Shown here in pieces: positions 1 through 5,179 of a stretch of 5,735 bases of DNA. The position numbers and the translations under genes are program-made. A model generated the notes under the pieces. The model made no database searches, was not told the origin of the DNA, and saw nothing but the letters and a program-made list of their open reading frames with translations. Numbering within the stretch: position 1 is the first letter of the stretch; every line of letters begins with the position of its first letter. This DNA comes from Atopobium sp. (GTDB lineage: Bacteria > Actinomycetota > Coriobacteriia > Coriobacteriales > Atopobiaceae), in NCBI GenBank assembly GCA_018376005.1, contig JAHACE010000092.1:1-5735 (forward strand). The letters are read 5' to 3'.

Positions 1-303
1 AGAAGACTGAGGGGTTGGCGAAGTATTCTCTGTTGGAACAGCAGGTGTCTGGTCTGTTGTTGGAGTTGTTGTTGGCGCTGCAGGTGAGGTAGGCTGAGAA
101 TTTTCAGGTGCTGTAGGAGAAGTATTTTCAGATGTTGCAGTAGTTTCAGTTGTTACAGCAGGAGCATTTACTGCGGATGTATCAGTAGTCTCTGCAAGAG
201 CAGGAGCAGCGTGGAGTCCGCAAAGTAGAGCTGCACTCAACGAAGCAACCGCAATAAGCTTTTGTGTAGAAGGTCTGTAGGAAAAACGCATCTTCTTCTC
301 CAT
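1..303 (-). CDS. Secreted protein with Pro/Thr/Ser-rich linker, N-terminal part only
   Basis: An ATG at 303-301 opens a frame that stays open for 101 codons to the window edge, so the protein continues outside. It begins MEKKMRFSYRPSTQK, a basic n-region, then a hydrophobic stretch (about residues 16-31) and an APALA-ETT signal peptidase I-type site, with predicted cleavage after Ala37. Residues 38-101 are a low-complexity stretch rich in Thr, Pro, Ser, Ala and Glu, typical of a flexible spacer between the signal peptide and a folded or wall-binding domain. A second in-frame ATG at 291-289 is an alternative start, but the upstream RBS (GGAG, 8 nt before 303) favours the first. The segment coding for residues 14-45 is 95% identical at DNA level to the same part of the upstream gene at 352-2073, so the two are paralogues at their N-termini. 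It lies 48 bp downstream of that gene on the same strand and may be cotranscribed with it. The function of the mature protein cannot be judged; a surface or wall-associated role is inferred. Confidence 0.85.
   Translation of the reverse strand, partial: MEKKMRFSYRPSTQKLIAVASLSAALLCGLHAAPALAETTDTSAVNAPAVTTETTATSENTSPTAPENSQPTSPAAPTTTPTTDQTPAVPTENTSPTPQSS
168..264. repeat. 97-bp direct repeat, copy A (signal-peptide coding segment)
   Basis: This segment matches 1971-2067 at a constant offset of 1803 bp, with 5 mismatches in 97 positions by manual alignment. Read on the minus strand it codes for the hydrophobic core, the cleavage site and the first mature residues (QKLIAVAS...ETTDTS) of both secreted proteins. 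Similarity stops abruptly at both ends, which looks like a duplicated or gene-converted block rather than two whole genes slowly diverging. Confidence 0.9.
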
Positions 304-311
304 TGTTTTAA

Positions 312-315
312 CTCC
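312..315 (-). promoter_or_regulatory. Ribosome binding site of the partial secreted-protein gene
   Basis: On the minus strand GGAG lies 8 nt before the ATG at 303. It supports that start over the in-frame ATG four codons later, although the bases just before the second ATG (GGAGAAGAAG) are also purine-rich. The paralogous gene at 352-2043 has no equivalent signal. The 48-bp gap holding this site (304-351) contains no obvious terminator hairpin. Confidence 0.65.
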
Positions 316-351
316 AATAAATCCAGGTAATAAAGAGCAACTCAAACTGAT

Positions 352-2043
352 TTAGCGCTTGTATTCAGTAAGTACACCGTCTGGTCCAGCCCAGCGCTTT
401 ACGCCATCGGAACGGGTAATCCACTGATTGCGAGCAAGGCCATAACCCTCATCAAAGTAATAGTCTTTACCATCAATAGTGTGTTCTCCAGTATAAGCAG
501 GATGGCTTGGCTTTGCTGGATCAAAGTACCAAGTTTTTCCATTTGGTGTGGTGAACCAACCAGAAGCAAATGCGCCACTTGACTGTGCCCAAGCCCAACC
601 GCCTTCTGGGAGCTGTACCCAATTGTTAGCAGTCATTCCAGCAGACTCATCAATATAATAAGTTCCACTAGAAGTTTGGATGACACCAACAAGCATACGG
701 TGCTTGGAATCTTTGGTATCAAAGTAGAACCACTTGCCATTAGGCATATGCTTCCAACCTGATTGAAGCGCTCCGCTTTCTCCAGCCCAGGACCAAGAAC
801 CATCAACTCTATGAACCCATCCATTTTTCAGAAGACCATAGCCTGAATCAAAATAATATGATTGACCGTTAATTTCAGCGTCTCCAATTATTGCAGGATG
901 CTGCGGATCTGATGGATCAAAATACCAAGTTTTGCCATTTGGAGTGGTGTACCAACCAGAGGCAAATGCACCGCTCGACTGTGCCCAAGCCCAACCACCA
1001 TTAGGGAGCTGCACCCAATCGTTAGAAGTCATTCCATTATTTACGTCAACGTAATAAGTTCCGCTGGAAATAGTGAAGACACCTTTCTTAAGCACAGGGA
1101 AGCTGTAAGTAGTGTAGACAAAATCCTTATTAATCATAGGGAATTCTGTTTCACCAAAATAGAACCACTTACCATTTGGCATGTGTTTCCAGCCAGAATA
1201 AACAGAGCCTACTGTTTCAATCCAAGCCCATTCACCATCATCACCACCACCGATCCAACCATGGGTAACGAGGCCATTACTGTGATCAAAGAAATAATAT
1301 TTATCATCAATATGAATTCCGCCCATTACCACTCTATTGGAATGTTCTGGGTCGGCATACCAAGTTTTGCCATCTGGAGTTTTAAACCAGCCAGAGATAG
1401 CAGCACCATCTGGACCAGCCCAGTACCAAGCTTCTACACCGTGGCCCATATTTATCCAAGAATTTCGTAAAAGTCCTGTCGAAGGATCAAAGAAGTACAG
1501 CTTTCCATCGACCGGAACTGATTTAGCAATAACCGGAGGACCCGACCTAAAATCTCTAGTTAAATACCAGGTTTTACCATCAGGATCAGTAAACCATCCT
1601 TCAATAAAACGCCCATCAGCTCCGGCCCAGCTCCAACCTTTATCTGTTTTAACCCAATTGTTTTTTATCAAGCCGTTATCTTTATCTACGTAGTAGTAAA
1701 CATATTGATTATCAGGCGTTTTTTGGTCGAAATAAATTAATCCGTATCGAGCGTATGGAAAAAAATTTGAATTAAAATACCAGGTTTTACCATCAGGCGT
1801 AGTATAGAAACCAGATGCTGCAGCTCCAGTTTCATCTACATAATATTTATCATCGCCATAAGTAATCCACTGACTTTTTAGAATAGTTCCATCTTCAGTA
1901 TAAAAATATACCTTTCCATCAACTTCTTTCAATTTTGGATAATTGGATTTAGAAGTTGATTCAGGGGTACTTACTGTGGATGTATCAGTAGTTTCTGCAA
2001 GAGCAGGAGTAGCGTGGAGTCCACAAAGTAGAGCTGCACTCAA
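352..2043 (-). CDS. Secreted cell-wall-binding-repeat protein, 5' end lacking a normal start
   Basis: This frame codes for 563 residues if the TTG at 2043 is used, and stays open to 2073, where an in-frame TAG (2076-2074) closes it. No ATG or GTG exists between that stop and the signal-peptide core. The TTG start has no Shine-Dalgarno sequence and would give a signal peptide without a basic n-region (MSAALLCGLHATPALA), so the gene is probably 5'-truncated or uses an unusual start. From residue 35 on the protein is entirely repeats. Seven GW/GF-x-x-x-P-[DN]-G-K-x-x-Y units start near residues 78, 149, 218, 284, 363, 429 and 495, spaced 66-79 residues. Between them lie YYVD/YYFD...GL and NxWV...W-W-A segments. 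This resembles choline-binding/CW_binding_1 repeats, which bind wall polymers such as teichoic acid or glycan. No catalytic domain and no LPxTG motif is visible; the protein ends GVLTEYKR. A non-enzymatic surface protein is the likely role. It could also be a pseudogene or a silent repeat reservoir. Confidence 0.72.
   Translation of the reverse strand: MSAALLCGLHATPALAETTDTSTVSTPESTSKSNYPKLKEVDGKVYFYTEDGTILKSQWITYGDDKYYVDETGAAASGFYTTPDGKTWYFNSNFFPYARYGLIYFDQKTPDNQYVYYYVDKDNGLIKNNWVKTDKGWSWAGADGRFIEGWFTDPDGKTWYLTRDFRSGPPVIAKSVPVDGKLYFFDPSTGLLRNSWINMGHGVEAWYWAGPDGAAISGWFKTPDGKTWYADPEHSNRVVMGGIHIDDKYYFFDHSNGLVTHGWIGGGDDGEWAWIETVGSVYSGWKHMPNGKWFYFGETEFPMINKDFVYTTYSFPVLKKGVFTISSGTYYVDVNNGMTSNDWVQLPNGGWAWAQSSGAFASGWYTTPNGKTWYFDPSDPQHPAIIGDAEINGQSYYFDSGYGLLKNGWVHRVDGSWSWAGESGALQSGWKHMPNGKWFYFDTKDSKHRMLVGVIQTSSGTYYIDESAGMTANNWVQLPEGGWAWAQSSGAFASGWFTTPNGKTWYFDPAKPSHPAYTGEHTIDGKDYYFDEGYGLARNQWITRSDGVKRWAGPDGVLTEYKR
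497..671. repeat. Internal repeat copy 1 (396-bp period) in the repeat protein
   Basis: This stretch aligns without gaps to 893-1067 at an offset of 396 bp (132 codons). It encodes almost the same residues: the GW[FY]TTPNGKTWYFDP unit and the AQSSGAFASGW and NNWVQLP-type motifs. The in-frame period and high nucleotide similarity point to a recent duplication of a two-module block, with module spacing of 66 + 66 residues. Confidence 0.8.
719..759. repeat. Inverted repeat partner of 4820-4860
   Basis: This 41-bp stretch encodes the GWKHMPNGKWFYFD unit on the minus strand. It is the reverse complement of 4820-4860 in the hydrolase gene with 4 mismatches by eye. A related but more diverged copy lies at 5015-5055. 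Because the two genes run in opposite directions, the shared modules form long-range inverted repeats flanking the cold-shock and HAD genes. Confidence 0.8.
893..1067. repeat. Internal repeat copy 2 (396-bp period) in the repeat protein
   Basis: This is the partner of 497-671 in the same frame. Beyond 1067 the similarity continues at lower level but is broken by about 39 extra bases near 1086-1146, which change the module spacing from 66 to 79 residues. The duplication therefore covered more than this core, and one copy was altered afterwards. Confidence 0.8.
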
Positions 2044-2067
2044 CGAAGCAACTGCAATAAGCTTTTG
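1971..2067. repeat. 97-bp direct repeat, copy B (signal-peptide coding segment)
   Basis: This is the second copy of 168-264. Its edge at 2067/2068 is exactly where the upstream gene loses similarity to its paralogue, three codons before an in-frame TAG at 2076-2074. The start codon and basic n-region present in the paralogue are missing here. Confidence 0.9.
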
Positions 2068-2076
2068 AATTCTCTA

Positions 2077-2242
2077 TCTTCTATGAAAAAATGCTCAACT
2101 AATGAGATAAAAAATGTTTAATAGCAGATATATCCATAAATAAATGCTGGAAAACAGCTTGATTACCTGTGGCTCTTCCGGTAGATGGTGTGAAAATCTC
2201 CATGAGTGGTTTCTCGCCACATAAGTTGTTGATTAAGGTTAT
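2077..2242. other. Intergenic region, AT-rich on its left side
   Basis: This separates the startless repeat gene (minus) from the cold-shock gene leader (plus). I find no coding frame with homology, no tRNA and no clear terminator. The left part (about 2077-2150) is strongly AT-rich and could hold a minus-strand promoter, but no convincing -35/-10 pair stands out. TCGCCAC at 2214-2220 is the inverse of GTGGCGA at 2253-2259, and the two bracket the probable cold-shock promoter. Confidence 0.5.
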
Positions 2243-2325
2243 TATATTCCACGTGGCGAAACGTCACGGTATCGCGCTCCACAGGCGCAGTTTTGCCCTG
2301 CGGGGCTAAGAAAGAAAGGCACGAA
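2243..2325 (+). promoter_or_regulatory. Probable promoter and structured 5' leader of the cold-shock gene
   Basis: TATATT at 2243-2248 is a good -10 candidate, but no matching -35 lies at normal spacing. An 8-bp palindrome, CCACGTGG, follows directly (2249-2256). A start point near 2255 would leave a leader of about 70 nt. The leader can fold: CGTGGCG (2252-2258) pairs with CGTCACG (2262-2268) across an AAA loop, and GCCC (2295-2298) can pair with GGGC (2303-2306) just before the RBS. The RBS is GAAAGG at 2314-2319, 6 nt before the ATG. Long structured leaders are a known feature of cspA-type genes, where folding controls mRNA stability and translation with temperature. Such control here is inferred. 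Confidence 0.45.
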
Positions 2326-2529
2326 ATGGCTCAGGGTACTGTAAAGTGGTTTAATCCAGACAAGGGTTACGGCTTCATCTCTCGTGAGGATGGCGACGAT
2401 TTGTTCGTACACTTCTCCGAGATTCAGATGGACGGTTTTAAGACTCTCGATGAGGGCCAGCCTGTCGAGTTTGAGATTACCACCGGCCAGAACGGTAAGC
2501 TCCAGGCTTCTAGCGTCCACAAGATCTAG
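2326..2529 (+). CDS. cspA: Cold-shock domain protein (CspA family)
   Basis: This gene codes for 67 residues, the normal size for a single cold-shock domain. It is a cytoplasmic single-stranded nucleic-acid-binding protein thought to act as an RNA chaperone that melts mRNA secondary structure. The sequence starts MAQGTVKWFNPDKGYGFI: the RNP1 motif is KGYGFI (residues 13-18) and RNP2 is LFVHF (26-30), with Trp8, Phe9, Phe17, Phe27, His29 and Phe30 forming the binding surface known from the family. It ends in ASSVHKI. The frame is also open upstream to a TTG at 2293, but the ATG at 2326 with GAAAGG 6 nt upstream gives the conserved family N-terminus and is preferred. It is monocistronic: its own leader lies upstream and a strong terminator 21 bp downstream. 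The family may act in growth rather than only in cold response; the cspA name is by family, not proven orthology. Confidence 0.95.
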   Translation: MAQGTVKWFNPDKGYGFISREDGDDLFVHFSEIQMDGFKTLDEGQPVEFEITTGQNGKLQASSVHKI

Positions 2530-2550
2530 TACTTGCGAACACTACCATCA

Positions 2551-2577
2551 AAGGGAGACCTTCGGGTCTCCTTTTTT
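2551..2577 (+). terminator. Intrinsic terminator of the cold-shock gene
   Basis: GGAGACC (2554-2560), the stable tetraloop TTCG and GGTCTCC (2565-2571) form a perfect 7-bp stem followed by six T (2572-2577). Preceding A residues can pair with part of the T tract. In the other direction only a short T run follows, so it would serve the converging HAD gene weakly. Confidence 0.92.
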
Positions 2578-2580
2578 GTT

Positions 2581-2609
2581 ACATCACTATTTTTATAAAG
2601 TGGTGTTTT
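2581..2609 (+). terminator. Possible weak second hairpin between convergent genes
   Basis: ACATCACT (2581-2588) can pair with AGTGGTGT (2599-2606), including a G-U pair, over an AT-rich loop, followed by TTT. On the minus strand the same stem has a C-A mismatch, so it fits plus-strand read-through better. It is too weak to call with confidence. Confidence 0.25.
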
Positions 2610-2618
2610 CTAAAATCT

Positions 2619-3281
2619 TTAATACCAATGCTTAATGGTGAAGTCAGCAAGTTCAGAGAGTTTCTCGATATCTTGATGCTCATCATCACAATTAACAGCA
2701 CAGGTGATAAGGCCAACAGAATTTCCTGTCTGAAGAGCCAGTGGAATGTCTTCAAACAGAATTGTTTTCTCGGCTGGAGTATTAAGGCGTTTAAGCACCT
2801 CAAGATACAGATGAGGCTCATCTTTTGCAGATCCAACATCTGCTGCAAACACCTGAGTATCAAACAGAGTGGATAGATGTAAACGAGGCTCAAGAAGAGC
2901 AAGAAGCTCCGGCTCGTTGACAGTTGCCAATGCAGTAGGGATGTCTTTTTCTTGTAGCTTGCCAATAAAATCAACAACACCAGGTCTAAGCTGCACGGAG
3001 TTTACAAAGAAGCTTTTACTAAGCTCTTTCCACTCGGCAACAATTTCTTCTGGATCTTCCTTTAGCCCATAGGTGGCAATTGCCCATTCGGCTCCCTTTT
3101 CAAATCCGAGAGGGGAGAGAATCTTGCCAATTTCTGGTGTATAAGGAATTCCTCGCGACTCAAAAAACTCCTGGTCAACAAGCTTCCAAATATGATGCGT
3201 ATGAGCAATAGTGCCATCAAAATCAAAGATTGCTGCTTCAAAATCTGTTGCAAGAATATCTTCAAGTGTCGAGAAAATCAC
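2619..3281 (-). CDS. HAD-superfamily hydrolase (phosphoglycolate phosphatase/beta-phosphoglucomutase-like)
   Basis: A 220-residue cytoplasmic protein of the haloacid dehalogenase superfamily, which uses an Asp nucleophile and Mg2+ to hydrolyse or transfer phosphate. Motif I is DFDGT with Asp20 (nucleophile) and Asp22 (acid/base). A helical cap region follows at about 30-95. Motif II is probably Thr120 in ALATVN, motif III Lys153 in SAKDEPHLYLEVLKRL, and motif IV Glu177-Asp178 in LFEDIPLALQTGNSVG. All catalytic positions are present, so it should be active. Length and layout fit subfamily I with an alpha-helical cap; the substrate (a sugar phosphate, phosphoglycolate or other small phosphate ester) cannot be read from the sequence. 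The start is GTG at 3281-3279 with only a weak GGA upstream; it puts motif I slightly further in than usual, but I see no better start. It is divergent from the hydrolase gene and convergent with the cold-shock gene, so it is probably transcribed alone. Confidence 0.9.
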   Translation of the reverse strand: MIFSTLEDILATDFEAAIFDFDGTIAHTHHIWKLVDQEFFESRGIPYTPEIGKILSPLGFEKGAEWAIATYGLKEDPEEIVAEWKELSKSFFVNSVQLRPGVVDFIGKLQEKDIPTALATVNEPELLALLEPRLHLSTLFDTQVFAADVGSAKDEPHLYLEVLKRLNTPAEKTILFEDIPLALQTGNSVGLITCAVNCDDEHQDIEKLSELADFTIKHWY

Positions 3282-3315
3282 AGAGTTCCAATCAAGTTGC
3301 GGTGAGCTTGTGTTT

Positions 3316-3345
3316 TTTATTGTTGACGTGCCAGTCTAGTGTAAA
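3316..3345 (-). promoter_or_regulatory. Candidate promoter of the HAD gene
   Basis: On the minus strand TTTACA (3345-3340) and AATAAA (3321-3316) are separated by 18 bp and lie about 35 bp before the GTG start at 3281. They match the consensus at 5 of 6 and 4 of 6 positions. The plus-strand promoter for the hydrolase must lie in the same 113-bp gap; TTGACG at 3323-3328 is a possible -35 for it but has no good -10. The two promoters probably overlap. Confidence 0.35.
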
Positions 3346-3384
3346 CTTTTAGCAAGTATGAAGAGGAGTAAACCAATACTTTTC

Positions 3385-3390
3385 GGAGGA
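3385..3390 (+). promoter_or_regulatory. Strong ribosome binding site of the hydrolase gene
   Basis: GGAGGA ends 4 nt before the ATG at 3395. It fixes the start of the amidase, whose first residues make a classic signal peptide. A second purine-rich stretch (AAGAGGAG, 3361-3368) lies further upstream with no start at proper spacing. Confidence 0.85.
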
Positions 3391-3394
3391 CCGC

Positions 3395-5179
3395 ATGAAA
3401 CGCAGCTTATTTAATACTCGCGGTAAATTGCTTGCTGTTTTGTTCTTTATTGTCGCAGCATTGTTTGCAACAACAGTTCAAAACGCATATGCAACTACCT
3501 ACACAACTATGGATGCCCAAGGAAACATTATCCAGAGTGAATCACTAAAAGATGCCGTAGCACTTGCTCGTGCAACTGGCAGACCTATTGCACTTGACCC
3601 AGGTCACAGTGATGGCCTTGAAGGCAGAGATCCAGGTGCTACCTACTTTGGACTCAAAGAGGGAGACCTGGCTTGGGCAACTGCCATGTACGCCAAGAAG
3701 TATCTGGAAAAATGGGGTGTACAGGTTGTTGTTGTTCGTGGAGAACACGAGGATCCATCGATCAAGACGCGCGTACAGCGTGCTGTTGACGCAAACGCTT
3801 GTGCCATCATCTCGCTTCACTACAATGCCGGCCCTGCATCTGCAACGGGCTCAGAGGTACTTGTTCCTCATAAGGTAAGCTACAACTACGATCTTTATTT
3901 CTCCGGTCAAATTTTTGCCGGTAAGGTTAACTATTACCTCAGAAACAAAGCAGGCATTGTCACCCGCGGTGATGGCGCTACTGAGCGTGGCTACAACGAC
4001 CAATACGGAACAGACTATTACGAGAATGGCGATGAGTCCGATTATTACGGTATTGTTCGCTATGCTCGTCAAAAGGGAATTCTTGGCGTAATTATTGAGC
4101 ATCAATTCATTTCTAATCCAGCACATGCTGCTGAGTTTAAAGACCTTGGTGATAATTCCAAGGTTGACTACATTGGCTGGGCAGATGCATGGGCAATTTG
4201 GGAAATGTACAGCTCTGATACTTGGTGGAGCATGAGTAGTGTTTCAGTAGCTCAAAAGGATAGTGACATTACTCTAAAGCCAGTTCTTACTGGCGTAGTT
4301 ACTGACGCAACATTTACTTACAGCTATGTTGGTCCAGATGGAACAAAGGTAACGGTTGCATCTAACACTACGGCAACTTCGTCTACCTTTACGCTCCCTG
4401 CTAGCGGCCGTTACACCCTGTATATCACAGCAAGATCTTCTGATGGTCAAGAAGTAACCCGCCAGACAAACTATGACGCTAAGATTAAAGAATCCTATGG
4501 CTGGCGCAGAGCTGCTGAAGGATGGATGTATTCTGATGACAACGGCACTGCTTACGTAAGCAGATGGCTTAAAGACGATGATGGCTGGCATTATTTTGAT
4601 GCCAGGGGAATTGCTGTTTCTGGCTGGTTTACTACGCCAAATGGTAAGGTTTGGTACTTTGACGCAGCTGCACCTCATAACGCTGCCGCTCTTGGTCAGA
4701 GGACTATTTCAGGTAAGTCTTATTACTTTGATGAGACTAATGGAATGGCAAAGAATTCCTGGGTCCACCAGGCTGATGATTCTTGGTCTTGGGCGACAGG
4801 AGATGGCTCTCTGCATGCAGGTTGGAAATACATGCCAAATGGCAAGTGGTTCTACTTTGATGCCAACAACAGCTATCACGCTACCTTTGGTCTTATGACT
4901 GACGGAAACAAAAAGTACTACATTGATCAGAATCGTGGTCTGATTTACGGCGGTTGGGTCAATCTTGCTGATGGAGATTGGATCTGGCTTAATGACGACG
5001 GTACTCTTTACTCTGGCTGGAAGTACATGTCTAACGGCAAGTGGTTCTACTTTGATGAGAATGCTGAGTATCCACTGATGAAGACTGGACTTGTTATCAC
5101 AGCTAGCGGCTCATACTACGTTGATGCCAATAGCGGCATGAAGAGAGCACGGTGCTCTCTTTGGTCTTCAGGTAATTAA
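3395..5179 (+). CDS. Secreted N-acetylmuramoyl-L-alanine amidase with wall-binding repeats, truncated by frameshift
   Basis: The enzyme cuts the amide bond between muramic acid and the stem peptide of peptidoglycan, outside the cell. Residues 1-33 are a signal peptide (basic KRSLFNTRGK, hydrophobic LLAVLFFIVAALF, site AYA-TT). Residues about 63-272 are an Amidase_3 domain with all expected zinc and catalytic residues: His71 (LDPGH), Glu89 (LKEGD), His142 (ISLHYNAG) and Glu235 (VIIEHQFISNP). Residues about 276-365 look like a beta-sandwich (Ig/PKD-like) domain, by inference. Residues 366-582 are cell-wall-binding repeats with GW-x-x-x-[PS]-N-G-K units at 410, 476 and 541, about 66 residues apart. 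After GMK (583) the frame leaves the repeat pattern, reads RARCSLWSSGN and stops at 5177-5179. The original protein clearly continued in another frame (5142 onward) into a glucosaminidase-type domain. The amidase domain is intact and the truncated product keeps wall-binding repeats, so it may still be exported and active. A sequencing error at the palindrome is the main alternative. Confidence 0.88.
   Translation: MKRSLFNTRGKLLAVLFFIVAALFATTVQNAYATTYTTMDAQGNIIQSESLKDAVALARATGRPIALDPGHSDGLEGRDPGATYFGLKEGDLAWATAMYAKKYLEKWGVQVVVVRGEHEDPSIKTRVQRAVDANACAIISLHYNAGPASATGSEVLVPHKVSYNYDLYFSGQIFAGKVNYYLRNKAGIVTRGDGATERGYNDQYGTDYYENGDESDYYGIVRYARQKGILGVIIEHQFISNPAHAAEFKDLGDNSKVDYIGWADAWAIWEMYSSDTWWSMSSVSVAQKDSDITLKPVLTGVVTDATFTYSYVGPDGTKVTVASNTTATSSTFTLPASGRYTLYITARSSDGQEVTRQTNYDAKIKESYGWRRAAEGWMYSDDNGTAYVSRWLKDDDGWHYFDARGIAVSGWFTTPNGKVWYFDAAAPHNAAALGQRTISGKSYYFDETNGMAKNSWVHQADDSWSWATGDGSLHAGWKYMPNGKWFYFDANNSYHATFGLMTDGNKKYYIDQNRGLIYGGWVNLADGDWIWLNDDGTLYSGWKYMSNGKWFYFDENAEYPLMKTGLVITASGSYYVDANSGMKRARCSLWSSGN
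4820..4860. repeat. Inverted repeat partner of 719-759
   Basis: This codes for the GWKYMPNGKWFYFD unit of the hydrolase and is the reverse complement of 719-759 in the repeat-protein gene with 4 mismatches in 41. A second unit in the same gene, 5015-5055, is a direct-repeat relative. Confidence 0.8.
5141..5161. repeat. Perfect 21-bp palindrome at the frameshift
   Basis: AAGAGAGCAC (5141-5150) and GTGCTCTCTT (5152-5161) are exact reverse complements around a single central G. As RNA or single-stranded DNA this gives an 8-bp stem with a 5-nt loop. The left arm holds a short AG run (5142-5147). The amidase frame leaves the wall-repeat pattern here, and the downstream frame opens at 5142, straight after a TGA (5139-5141). 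Confidence 0.9.

Noticed and set aside
304..351. Separate promoter for the partial gene within the 48-bp gap
   Set aside because: A TTGAGT-like hexamer exists but no acceptable -10 at normal spacing; cotranscription with the upstream gene is as likely.
1183..1693. Plus-strand open frames opposite the repeat protein gene
   Set aside because: They are antisense shadows of a repetitive gene with low-complexity composition and no RBS or domain.
2068..2150. Alternative minus-strand frame feeding into the 97-bp repeat (reads EHFFIEDREFKSLLQLLR then stop)
   Set aside because: It is out of frame with the repeat protein, has no start codon and resembles nothing recognisable.
2293..2325. N-terminal extension of the cold-shock protein from a TTG at 2293 (11 extra residues)
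   Set aside because: The ATG at 2326 has an RBS at 6 nt and gives the conserved family N-terminus; the extension lies in the structured leader.
2579..3072. Other-frame and antisense open frames over the HAD gene
   Set aside because: The HAD frame carries all four family motifs; the others have none.
3358..3414. Possible 18-residue leader peptide (ATG at 3358, stop 3412-3414) overlapping the autolysin start
   Set aside because: It has no RBS in front of its ATG, and its similarity at the first residues (MKRS) to the autolysin is too short to mean anything.
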